Positions 1 through 7,698 of a stretch of DNA of 31,554 nucleotides are shown piece after piece; within the stretch, counting starts at the first letter, position 1; each line of letters opens with the position of its first letter. The position numbers and the translations under genes are program-made. Under the pieces are notes generated by a model. That model was not told the DNA's origin. It was given only the letters and a program-made list of their open reading frames with translations, and did not search any database. Origin of the DNA: Lachnospiraceae bacterium (GTDB lineage: Bacteria > Bacillota > Clostridia > Lachnospirales > Lachnospiraceae); the NCBI GenBank assembly GCA_019424135.1, contig JAHYZZ010000025.1:1-31554 (forward strand), in the 5' to 3' direction.

Positions 1-1292
1 TATTCACCCAGCGAGTTGATCAATCCCTGGTAGGAGACATCAATACACCGGCTGTTCAGGATCTTGGTGGACCCTTCTGCGGCCAGTGCAGCGATGGCAA
101 ATGCCATTGCAATCCGATGGTCTAGATGGCTGTGGATCTGGGCACCTTTTAGGCCTCCGGTTCCCTTTATAATCATGCCATCTTCTGTCGGAGTGATATC
201 TCCTCCCATAGCTGTTAGGTTTTCTGTGACAGTATCAATCCGGTTTGTCTCTTTGACTTTCAGTTCGGAGGCGTTCCGGATTATGGTAGTACCTTTCGCA
301 AAGGCCGCCATGACGGCAATGACCGGTATCTCGTCTATGAGGGTGGGAATCAGAGATCCTTCAATGGTGGTTCCGTTTAGGGGATGTGAGGTGACCAAAA
401 GATCTGCCATTTCCTCACCACCTTGGACAGAACGGTTTAAAAAGGTAAGTTTTGCACCCATTTTCTGGCATACTTCTAAAAATCCGGCTCTGGTTGGATT
501 GATTCCTACATTTTTCACCAGTATCTGTGAGCCGGGGACAAGAAGACCAGCAGCAATGAAGTAGGCGGCAGAAGAGATGTCGCCGGGAACAAGGATTTTC
601 TGTCCGTATAATTCTTTACATGGATGTATGCTGGCTGTGGCGTTTCCGCCTTCATGGATGACAGAAGACAGGTCAGCGCCGAAGCTTTTAAGCATCAGTT
701 CTGTATGGTTTCTGGAAAGAGACGGTTCCGTAACAGAAGTAGGGGTGTCAGCATAAAGCCCCGCCAGAAGCACTGCCGATTTGACCTGGGCAGAAGCTAC
801 CGGTGAGACATAATGGATCCCGTGAAGCACCCCCGGATCAATGCGAAGAGGAGCGCAGCCATTATCCTGGATACTGGAAACATGTGCACCCATTCGATTC
901 AAAGGCTCCATGATGCGTTTCATAGGGCGGGAATTTAAGGAGTCGTCTCCAGAAAGAACACAAGAAAAGGGCTGACCTGACAGGATACCGCTGATCAGCC
1001 GGGTAGTAGTTCCGCTGTTTCCGGTGTCTAGAATACCCTTAGGTGATTGCAGCCCATGTAAGCCCTGGCCATATATCAGCACATGCGTATCAGATTGTTC
1101 GATTTTGATCCCCATTTTCTGGAAACAATGGATGGTGGACAGGCAGTCTGCGCCACTTAGAAAATGGGAGACTTCTGTCATCCCTTTTGCGATAGCTCCC
1201 AGCATAACGGCACGATGGGAAATCGATTTATCACCAGGAATCAGAACCTCTCCTTGAAGTTTTTTTGCTGGATAAATTTCTTTAACGTTCAT
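1..1292 (-). CDS. aroA: 3-phosphoshikimate 1-carboxyvinyltransferase (EPSP synthase), 3' end cut by window edge
   Basis: EPSP synthase transfers the enolpyruvyl group of PEP to shikimate-3-phosphate, the sixth step of the cytosolic shikimate pathway. Reading the minus strand from the ATG at 1292-1290 gives MNVKEIYPAKKL followed by the family's PGDKSISHRA motif (about residues 20-29), then GNSGTTTRLISG (about 91-102) and LSGDDSLNSRPMKRI, all hallmarks of AroA. About 430 codons lie inside the window, and the last ones read DVSYQGLINSLGE, close to the usual C-terminus, so at most a few residues are missing beyond base 1. The frame was checked and is open through the N-terminal third. The start lies inside the end of tyrA (11-base overlap), which implies translational coupling and one aromatic amino acid operon. 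No separate strong RBS is visible. Confidence 0.95.
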   Translation of the reverse strand, partial: MNVKEIYPAKKLQGEVLIPGDKSISHRAVMLGAIAKGMTEVSHFLSGADCLSTIHCFQKMGIKIEQSDTHVLIYGQGLHGLQSPKGILDTGNSGTTTRLISGILSGQPFSCVLSGDDSLNSRPMKRIMEPLNRMGAHVSSIQDNGCAPLRIDPGVLHGIHYVSPVASAQVKSAVLLAGLYADTPTSVTEPSLSRNHTELMLKSFGADLSSVIHEGGNATASIHPCKELYGQKILVPGDISSAAYFIAAGLLVPGSQILVKNVGINPTRAGFLEVCQKMGAKLTFLNRSVQGGEEMADLLVTSHPLNGTTIEGSLIPTLIDEIPVIAVMAAFAKGTTIIRNASELKVKETNRIDTVTENLTAMGGDITPTEDGMIIKGTGGLKGAQIHSHLDHRIAMAFAIAALAAEGSTKILNSRCIDVSYQGLINSLGE

Positions 1293-2376
1293 ATACAATA
1301 TACCTGAATTTCTGCAGCAGTCCGGCCGCTTTTTTTGACGCGGCTTCTTCATAGAACTCGATGCGCAGAACCCCTTCTTCAAATTCTCGGTTGTGGACGA
1401 TGCCAATATTTTTAATATTAATTCCATTGGATGCAAGAATCGTAGCAATTGCAGCGATTCCACCGGCTTCATCGATGATGTCGCAGTAGACGGCGTAAGC
1501 CTTCTTGATCGGGCCGGATGAAATATCAGATATGGAATTCCGATAACTTCGGGAGGAGTCAAATAATTGATAGACCCATTGCCCGTCTCCAGAGGAAATC
1601 CGATCTCTGGCTGTTTTTAATGAATCGATGTATGCATCCAGAATTTTGGTAAGATTATCCTTATTTTGCGTGCAGATATGCTGCCACATGGTAGGAGAGG
1701 AGGAGGCAATTCTGGTCAGGTCTTTAAAGCCGCCGGCCGCAAGGCTTTTCATCAGTTCATCCTTTGTATCGGTATCTTTAACCAGCTCTACCAGACTGGC
1801 AGCGATGATATGGGGAAGATGGCTGATGGTGCCGGTTACATAGTCATGGGTTGCTGCATCCAGTAAAATGGGCAGAGCCTTTAGGTGTCGGACAAATTCT
1901 GAGTAAGCCGCGATTTTTTCCTTGGGAACTTTATCTGTCGGTGTCAGCACGTAGTATGCATTTTCCAGAAGCATAGCTTTCGAATTAGCATAACCGCTCT
2001 TTTCCGATCCTGCCATGGGGTGGCCGCCGATAAAGGAAGCGGCAATACCCAGGCGTTCAACCTCCTGATGAATCTTGGATTTCACACTTCCTACATCCGT
2101 CAGGATGCAGTCTTTATCCAGATAGCGGACCAGTTGTTTTAAATAGGCTGTGTTACAGGACACGGGGGCACACAGGAACAGATAACGGCAGTGAAAAAAG
2201 TTATCATCGATGGTGGTGGCAGCAACGTCGATGACCGATTCCTGAGTGGCCAGGGCCAGTGTCTCTTTATTCTTATCAAATGCAACGATCTCAATATCCG
2301 GATCATACTGGCGGATGGCTTTGGCGAGGGAACCGCCGATTAGTCCAAGACCGATAAAACCAATTTTTTGTTTCAT
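1282..2376 (-). CDS. tyrA: Prephenate dehydrogenase with C-terminal ACT domain
   Basis: TyrA oxidatively decarboxylates prephenate to 4-hydroxyphenylpyruvate with NAD(P)+, the branch step to tyrosine. The 364-residue protein starts MKQKIGFIGLGLIGGSL; GxGxxG in residues 8-13 is the Rossmann dinucleotide site. The stretch GGHPMAGSEKSGY is the family's substrate-loop motif. The last ~74 residues (from KKAYAVYCDI, with AGGIAAIATILASNGINI) form an ACT domain, which in this family usually gives feedback control by tyrosine. An upstream in-frame ATG at 2445 would give a longer product, but a good promoter (2416-2445) lies over that extension and an AAGGAAAGG-type RBS precedes the start at 2376, so I chose 2376. 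The 3' end overlaps aroA by 11 bases. Confidence 0.95.
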   Translation of the reverse strand: MKQKIGFIGLGLIGGSLAKAIRQYDPDIEIVAFDKNKETLALATQESVIDVAATTIDDNFFHCRYLFLCAPVSCNTAYLKQLVRYLDKDCILTDVGSVKSKIHQEVERLGIAASFIGGHPMAGSEKSGYANSKAMLLENAYYVLTPTDKVPKEKIAAYSEFVRHLKALPILLDAATHDYVTGTISHLPHIIAASLVELVKDTDTKDELMKSLAAGGFKDLTRIASSSPTMWQHICTQNKDNLTKILDAYIDSLKTARDRISSGDGQWVYQLFDSSRSYRNSISDISSGPIKKAYAVYCDIIDEAGGIAAIATILASNGINIKNIGIVHNREFEEGVLRIEFYEEAASKKAAGLLQKFRYIVYER

Positions 2377-2415
2377 AATCAAAAAGTCTTCCTTTCCTTG
2401 CCTTTTACAGGAAAT

Positions 2416-2445
2416 ATTGTAACCTTTCTGCCTTGGATTTGTCAA
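2416..2445 (-). promoter_or_regulatory. Predicted sigma-A promoter for tyrA-aroA
   Basis: On the minus strand a perfect TTGACA (-35, plus-strand positions 2440-2445) is followed after 18 bases by TACAAT (-10, 2416-2421). Transcription would begin near 2409, about 33 bases before the tyrA ATG at 2376. Its position inside the possible N-terminal extension of tyrA supports the shorter start. Confidence 0.75.
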
Positions 2446-2502
2446 TCCTTTGACGCTTTAAAGCAAGGAAGTGACGTCGGTTGTAAATAATGCATAAAAG
2501 AG

Positions 2503-2531
2503 TTGTAATGTGAGTGGATTTTTAGTACAAT
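2503..2531 (+). promoter_or_regulatory. Predicted sigma-A promoter for the EF-G-like gene
   Basis: TTGTAA (2503-2508) and TACAAT (2526-2531) are separated by 17 bases. The start point would be near 2538, just upstream of an AAGGAGG RBS (about 2555-2561) and the ATG at 2571. It diverges from the tyrA promoter. Confidence 0.65.
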
Positions 2532-2570
2532 ATACACATGAGATTTTACCAAATAAGGAGGCAGCACAAT

Positions 2571-4649
2571 ATGAAGGTTTACAGAACGGATGAAATTAGA
2601 AACGTGGTCCTGCTGGGACATGGCGGATGCGGAAAGACCAGTCTTGTAGAAGCGATGGCCTATGTATCCGGAGCCACAAATCGTATGGGTAAGGTTACGG
2701 ACAAAAATACGATCAGCGATTTTGATAAAGAGGAGCAGAAGCGTGAGTTTTCGATCAGTACTACTCTGGTGCCTATCGAGTGGGAAAAAGCCAAGATCAA
2801 TGTTTTGGATACGCCGGGATATTTTGATTTTGTCGGAGAAGTGGAAGAAGCAGTCAGCGTGGCTGATGCAGCTGTCATTGTTGTCTCAGGGAAAGCAGGT
2901 GTGGAAGTCGGGACTGAGAAGGCATGGGAGCTTTGCAATAAGTATAATCTGCCTCGTATGGTTTATGTGACGGAGATGGACGTGGATGACGCAAGCTTCC
3001 GTCAGGTGGTACAAGATCTGACGGACCGCTATGGAAAGGTGATCGCACCTCATTTCCAGCCGATCCGTGAGAATGAAAAGCTGGTAGGATATGTTAACGT
3101 TATTAAGAACGCCGGACGCCGTTACACGGGAATCGGGCAGAGGGAAGAGTGTGAGATTCCGGATTACTGTAAGCCGAATCTTGAGATTTACCGTGAAAAA
3201 CTTCTGGAGGCAGTTGCAGAGACCAGTGATGAATTTATGGAGCGGTATTTTGCCGGAGAAGAGTTTTCAGTTGAAGAGATTCGAGCAGCTATGAGGACGG
3301 AAGTAATGGAAGGATCCATCGTGCCGGTAGCCATGGGATCTAACATCCAGGCCCAGGGAGTTGCCAATCTTTTGTCGGACATCGTCAGATTTTTCCCGAG
3401 CCCGGACTGGAGAGAGTGTGCAGGGATTAATCGTAAGACTAACGAGATCTATGAGGCTGATTACGATTTCTCCAAGGCCAAGACTGCTTATGTGTTTAAG
3501 ACGATGGTAGATCCGTTTATTGGAAAATATTCTTTCATCAAGGTATGCTCCGGTGTACTGAAAGGAGAGGATGTTCTGTATAATGCAGATTCTGAAACGG
3601 ATGAAAAACTTGGAAAGATTTATACAATGATTGGAAATAAACCAGTAGAGGTCAGCGAACTGTTTGCCGGAGACATCGGGGCGATTGGAAAGCTTGCCAA
3701 TACGAAGACCGGGGATACTCTGTCTACCAAGACGACTCCTGTATTATATGGAAGAACAGAATACTCCAAGCCTTATACATACATGAGATATGTGACCAAA
3801 AATAAAGGAGATGAGGATAAGGTGTCCCAGGCTCTGCAGAAGATGATGGCAGAGGATGTAACCTTGAAGGCAATCAATGACAGTGAGAACCGCCAGTCTT
3901 TGATCTATGGAATGGGAGATCAGCATCTGGAGGTTGCCGTCAGCAAACTTGCAGAACGTTATAAATGTGAAGTGACGCTGGAGACTCCAAAGGTTGCCTT
4001 CCGTGAGACTATCAAAAAGAAAGCAGACGTGGATACCAAGTACAAAAAGCAGTCTGGCGGACATGGACAGTATGGCCATGTTAAGATGACATTTGAGCCG
4101 TCAGGAGATTTGGAGACCCCTTATGTATTTGAGGAGACTGTTGTAGGGGGAGCTGTTCCGAAGAATTATTTCCCGGCAGTAGAAAAGGGGCTTCAGGAAT
4201 CTGTTCAAAAGGGACCTTTGGCCGGATATCCGGTGGTTGGTGTGAAAGCGACGTTGTACGATGGATCTTATCACCCGGTAGACTCCTCTGAAATGGCGTT
4301 TAAGACGGCCACTATCCAGGCCTTTAAGAAAGGTTTTATGGAGGCAGGTCCGATTCTTCTGGAGCCGATTGCATCTGTGAAAGTGGTGGTTCCCGATGAT
4401 TATACTGGTGATGTAATGGGAGATCTGAACAAGCGCCGCGGACGTGTGCTGGGAATGAATCCAGTATCCGGAGGATGCCAGGAGATTGTTGCAGATATTC
4501 CGATGACCGGACTGTTTGGGTACTGTACGGTTCTTCGGTCTATGACCGGAGGAAGAGGCACCTATTCTTATGAGTTTGCCCGTTATGAACAGGCTCCCTC
4601 AGACGTACAGGAGGCAGAGATTAAAAAACGGGCTGAAGCGGATGCATAG
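2571..4649 (+). CDS. EF-G-like translational GTPase (EF-G2 type)
   Basis: A 692-residue protein with the full EF-G layout: GTPase domain (about 1-285), domain II, domain III, a domain IV with HGQYGHVKM near residue 500, and a domain V with LFGYCTVLRSMT near the end. It belongs to the divergent EF-G2-like branch rather than canonical FusA: the P-loop is GHGGCGKT (16-23) instead of AHIDAGKT, and DTPGY (80-84) replaces DTPGH, so the usual catalytic His is Tyr. The G4 motif, normally NKxD, reads TEMD (134-137), and G5 reads SNIQ (257-260). Whether it drives translocation, recycling or something else cannot be told from sequence. The start at 2571 follows AAGGAGG by about nine bases; an upstream ATG at 2538 lies before this RBS and is less likely. 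The gene stands alone, with its own promoter and terminator. Confidence 0.88.
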   Translation: MKVYRTDEIRNVVLLGHGGCGKTSLVEAMAYVSGATNRMGKVTDKNTISDFDKEEQKREFSISTTLVPIEWEKAKINVLDTPGYFDFVGEVEEAVSVADAAVIVVSGKAGVEVGTEKAWELCNKYNLPRMVYVTEMDVDDASFRQVVQDLTDRYGKVIAPHFQPIRENEKLVGYVNVIKNAGRRYTGIGQREECEIPDYCKPNLEIYREKLLEAVAETSDEFMERYFAGEEFSVEEIRAAMRTEVMEGSIVPVAMGSNIQAQGVANLLSDIVRFFPSPDWRECAGINRKTNEIYEADYDFSKAKTAYVFKTMVDPFIGKYSFIKVCSGVLKGEDVLYNADSETDEKLGKIYTMIGNKPVEVSELFAGDIGAIGKLANTKTGDTLSTKTTPVLYGRTEYSKPYTYMRYVTKNKGDEDKVSQALQKMMAEDVTLKAINDSENRQSLIYGMGDQHLEVAVSKLAERYKCEVTLETPKVAFRETIKKKADVDTKYKKQSGGHGQYGHVKMTFEPSGDLETPYVFEETVVGGAVPKNYFPAVEKGLQESVQKGPLAGYPVVGVKATLYDGSYHPVDSSEMAFKTATIQAFKKGFMEAGPILLEPIASVKVVVPDDYTGDVMGDLNKRRGRVLGMNPVSGGCQEIVADIPMTGLFGYCTVLRSMTGGRGTYSYEFARYEQAPSDVQEAEIKKRAEADA

Positions 4650-4693
4650 AATCTTTGTAAAGTCCCAATTTTAGCGAAAAATTAATATACAGA

Positions 4694-4720
4694 AGAAAAG
4701 CCTGAAAGGGCTTTTTTTCT
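4694..4720 (+). terminator. Rho-independent terminator after the EF-G-like gene
   Basis: AAAAGCC (4696-4702) pairs with GGCTTTT (4709-4715) around a six-base loop and runs into a T tract (4712-4718). It lies 45 bases after the stop codon. Confidence 0.75.
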
Positions 4721-4734
4721 TACAATAAAAGTGC

Positions 4735-4740
4735 TATAAT
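4735..4740 (+). promoter_or_regulatory. Possible -10 element for the trkA operon
   Basis: A perfect TATAAT lies about 100 bases before trkA. The -35 region 17 bases upstream falls in the T tract of the preceding terminator and matches poorly, so this is only a candidate. The untranslated leader of about 95 bases contains no riboswitch class that I recognise. Confidence 0.4.
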
Positions 4741-4843
4741 CTCTTTACTGTGGGGCAGAGCGCATTCAGATTACGAAAACGCTTCTTTTGCTCCGCATTA
4801 TCAGTTATGTCAACAATTAATTTTTTTAGAAGAGGAAAAAGAG

Positions 4844-6202
4844 ATGAAAATAGTAATCATTGGAGACGGAAAAGTCGGTCATAAGCTGACGTCTCAGTTA
4901 TCGGAAGAAGGCTATGACATTATTTTGATCGATCAGAATGCGGGAAAACTGAAGGAAGCTCTGAACCAGCTGGACATTTACTGTATTACAGGAAACGGTG
5001 TTGATATCGAAGTTCAGAAGCAGGCGGATGTTCCTCATGCGGATCTGGTGATTGCCTGTGCATCTACAGATGAGTTAAATATGTTAAGCTGTCTGATTGC
5101 AAAGAGGCTGGGGGCAAGGCATACCATCGCCAGAGTCCGTAATCCTTTGTATTATCGCCAGATCGGGATTTTAAAGGAGGATCTTCATCTGAGTATGGCG
5201 GTCAATCCTGAACTGGCCGCTGCCAATGAGGTGGCCAGAGTCCTTTTGTTCCCGGCGACCAGTAAGGTGGAGACTTTCATGAAGGGCCGTGTGGAGCTGG
5301 TAGAATTTAAATTAAAGGATGACAGCAGGATCATCGGTATGTCTTTGGCAGAGCTTTACCGCAAGTATCAGATCAAGATTTTGGTATGTGCGGTGAAGAG
5401 GGGAGAAAAAATTTATATCCCAGATGGAGATTTTGTATTGGAGGCTGGAGATAAGATGCATATCGCGGCCGGTCATCAGGATCTGGAAAGCTTTTTCAAA
5501 TCTCTGGGCAAGAAGAATGAAAAGGTCAGAAAGGTATTGATCTGTGGCGGCGGCAACATGTGTTACTATCTGACGACCCAGCTTCTTCAGGCCGGAAGAC
5601 AAGTCAAAATCATTGAAAAAAAGCAGGAGCGTTGTGAGGAGCTGTGCGAGCTTCTTCCAAAAGCGACTGTAATCTGCGGAGATGCCACCGACCAGGAACT
5701 CCTGATCGAGGAAGGACTGGATGAGTGTAATGCGTTCGTAGCGCTGACCGGTATGGATGAGGAGAACATTATTCTTGGATTGTTTGCCCAAAGCCGCGGT
5801 GTTCCGAAGATCGTAGCAAAGGTAAATGAGGATTCCAGGGCGCAGATGGTAGAAAATATGGGAATTGACAGTATCGTTTCGGCAAAGAGTGCAACCGCGG
5901 ACGAGATCATGAGTTATGTCATTGCCCGGAATAATTCCTATGCAAGCGCTAATGTGGAGACCATGTATCAGCTGCTGGGCGGTAAGGTCAAGGCAATGGA
6001 GTTTATTATCAGGAAAGAATGCGAGATAACAAATGTGCCTTTGAAGGATCTGCCAACAAAACAAAATTATCTGATCGCGTGCATCGGACGGAAACGAAGA
6101 GTGATTATTCCCAATGGTAATGACCACCTGGAGGTCGGGGATAGTGTTGTGGTAGTTACGACAAATCAGATGATCAATAAATTCAGCGATATACTAGCAT
6201 AG
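4844..6202 (+). CDS. trkA: Trk system potassium uptake regulatory subunit TrkA
   Basis: TrkA is the cytosolic NAD(H)- and nucleotide-binding ring that gates the TrkH channel. The 452-residue protein has the tandem layout of the long TrkA class: an N-terminal RCK_N Rossmann domain beginning MKIVIIGDGKVGHKL, a first RCK_C domain around 135-220, a second RCK_N starting near residue 231 with KVLICGGGNMCYYL, and a second RCK_C near 370-450. The family usually runs about 450-460 residues, so it is full length. The RBS is AGAGGAAAAAG immediately before the ATG. trkH follows after 20 bases, so the two subunits are co-transcribed. Confidence 0.95.
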   Translation: MKIVIIGDGKVGHKLTSQLSEEGYDIILIDQNAGKLKEALNQLDIYCITGNGVDIEVQKQADVPHADLVIACASTDELNMLSCLIAKRLGARHTIARVRNPLYYRQIGILKEDLHLSMAVNPELAAANEVARVLLFPATSKVETFMKGRVELVEFKLKDDSRIIGMSLAELYRKYQIKILVCAVKRGEKIYIPDGDFVLEAGDKMHIAAGHQDLESFFKSLGKKNEKVRKVLICGGGNMCYYLTTQLLQAGRQVKIIEKKQERCEELCELLPKATVICGDATDQELLIEEGLDECNAFVALTGMDEENIILGLFAQSRGVPKIVAKVNEDSRAQMVENMGIDSIVSAKSATADEIMSYVIARNNSYASANVETMYQLLGGKVKAMEFIIRKECEITNVPLKDLPTKQNYLIACIGRKRRVIIPNGNDHLEVGDSVVVVTTNQMINKFSDILA

Positions 6203-6222
6203 AGGGGACATAAGAAAAGGCT

Positions 6223-7665
6223 ATGAATACAAAAATGATACGGTACATACTCAGTAAAATGTTGGGCGTAGAGGCACTGCTGTTGCTTCTTCCTGCTTTT
6301 GTTTCCTTGATTTATCGGGAGACAGACGGAATTTATTTCCTTATACCGGCAGCGATCCTTGCAGTAGTGTATCTGTTGACAGGAGTTAAGAAGCCAAACA
6401 ATTCAGAAATTTACGGAAAGGAAGGAATGGTGATCGTGGCCAGTGCCTGGATTTTGTGGTCTATGTTTGGCGCGCTTCCCTTTACACTTTCCGGGAGTAT
6501 TCCCAATTATATTGATGCGCTGTTTGAGACGGTGTCCGGGTTTACCACCACCGGATCCTCGATCCTTACAGACATAGAAGCCCTTCCTCAAGGCATGCTG
6601 TTCTGGCGGAGCTTTACCCATTGGATCGGAGGCATGGGCGTGCTGGTTTTTGTTATGGTGCTGACCTCCTTTGATAAGAATTCCATGGTATTGATGCGTG
6701 CAGAGGTACCAGGGCCTGAAAAAGATAAGCTGGCTCCGAAGATGATGACGAATGCCAGAATTTTGTATGGCATGTATCTGGGACTGACGGTGATACAGGT
6801 CATCCTTCTTTTATTGGGAGGAATGAATCTGTTTGACAGCCTGCTCCATACATTTGGAACGGCTGGAACAGGAGGATTTTCCAATTATGCGCTTAGTGTG
6901 GCCCATTTTGACAGTGTCTATATCGATGGGGTCATCACGGTATTCATGATTTTGTTTGGGATCAATTTCAGCCTGTATTATCTTCTCCTTCTTCGGGAAT
7001 TTAAACCAGTATGGAAGAATGAGGAGCTTCGGGCGTATCTGGGAATCATCCTAGTGGCGTCACTGATCATCACCTGGAATATTCAAGATCTTTATGGCAG
7101 TCCATTGACTTCATTTCGATATGCCATCTTTCAGGTGGCTTCCATCATTACGACGACAGGATATGCAACAGCGGATTATGTCCAGTGGCCGCAGCTGTCC
7201 CAAAGTATTTTGATGTTTTTGATGGTGGTGGGGGCATGTGCTTCTTCTACCGGAGGCGGAATCAAGGTGTCACGTTTTCTGATGGCCGTTAAAAGCATCC
7301 GTCGGGAGGTGCAGCAGCTGATGCATCCGAAATCAGTGAACATTATCCGGATTAATGGAAAGAAGGTCAGTCATGATGTGCTGCGGTTGGTGTTTGTGTT
7401 CCTGATGGCCTATGTCATGATCCTGATGGTGTCTGTTTTGATAGTATCGGCAGATAATTTTGATTTTGCAACAACGTTTTCTTCTGTCCTGACCACGATT
7501 GGCAATGTAGGGCCTGGAGTAAGTCAGGTAGGACCTTCGGGAAACTTTGCAGACTTTTCGCCGCTTTCCAAGATTGTGTTTTGTTTTGATATGTTGGCCG
7601 GGCGTCTGGAAATATTCCCGTTCCTTTTGTTATTTACTGTTCCTTTTAGAAGAAATAAATTTTAA
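6223..7665 (+). CDS. trkH: Trk system potassium channel subunit TrkH
   Basis: The membrane pore subunit of Trk potassium uptake. The 480-residue protein is hydrophobic throughout and carries the four pore loops of the superfamily: TTTGSSIL (about 108-115), GTAGTGGFSN (about 211-220), TTTGYATADY (about 310-319) and TTIGNVGPG (about 423-431). The glycines in each loop form the K+ selectivity filter. It follows trkA, its known partner, by 20 bases, with a GGGG/AAAAGG-type RBS before the ATG. The C-terminus ends PFLLLFTVPFRRNKF, as in other TrkH proteins. Eleven bases separate its stop from the ATG at 7677, which opens the next gene's mis-framed start. Confidence 0.95.
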   Translation: MNTKMIRYILSKMLGVEALLLLLPAFVSLIYRETDGIYFLIPAAILAVVYLLTGVKKPNNSEIYGKEGMVIVASAWILWSMFGALPFTLSGSIPNYIDALFETVSGFTTTGSSILTDIEALPQGMLFWRSFTHWIGGMGVLVFVMVLTSFDKNSMVLMRAEVPGPEKDKLAPKMMTNARILYGMYLGLTVIQVILLLLGGMNLFDSLLHTFGTAGTGGFSNYALSVAHFDSVYIDGVITVFMILFGINFSLYYLLLLREFKPVWKNEELRAYLGIILVASLIITWNIQDLYGSPLTSFRYAIFQVASIITTTGYATADYVQWPQLSQSILMFLMVVGACASSTGGGIKVSRFLMAVKSIRREVQQLMHPKSVNIIRINGKKVSHDVLRLVFVFLMAYVMILMVSVLIVSADNFDFATTFSSVLTTIGNVGPGVSQVGPSGNFADFSPLSKIVFCFDMLAGRLEIFPFLLLFTVPFRRNKF

Positions 7666-7666
7666 C

Positions 7667-7698
7667 GGAGGTGCTCATGAAGAGAAAAAAAGATATTG
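7667..7698 (+). other. RBS, out-of-frame ATG and A7 run: probable frameshift site
   Basis: GGAGG (7667-7671), spacer TGCTC and ATG (7677) make an ideal initiation site. Reading from it gives MKRKKDIDRCG and stops at 7853. The main ORF is in the +1 frame and joins after the A7 tract (7685-7691), where the bases A AAA AAG form a slippery heptamer. A one-base difference in the A run would fuse the two. Confidence 0.7.

Noticed and set aside
64..564. Plus-strand ORF (166 codons) opposite aroA
   Set aside because: aroA is confirmed by PGDKSISHRA and GNSGTTTRL on the other strand.
2377..2445. N-terminal extension of TyrA (MTNPRQKGYN...)
   Set aside because: The segment contains the -35/-10 of the tyrA promoter and has no match to TyrA N-termini; the start at 2376 has an RBS.
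4741..4843. Possible riboswitch (for example c-di-AMP) in the trkA leader
   Set aside because: The leader is about 100 bases, lacks the conserved motifs of that class as I know them, and has no terminator-antiterminator pair.
5312..6127. Minus-strand ORF (271 codons) opposite trkA
   Set aside because: Antisense shadow of the second half of trkA; low-complexity composition and no initiation signals.
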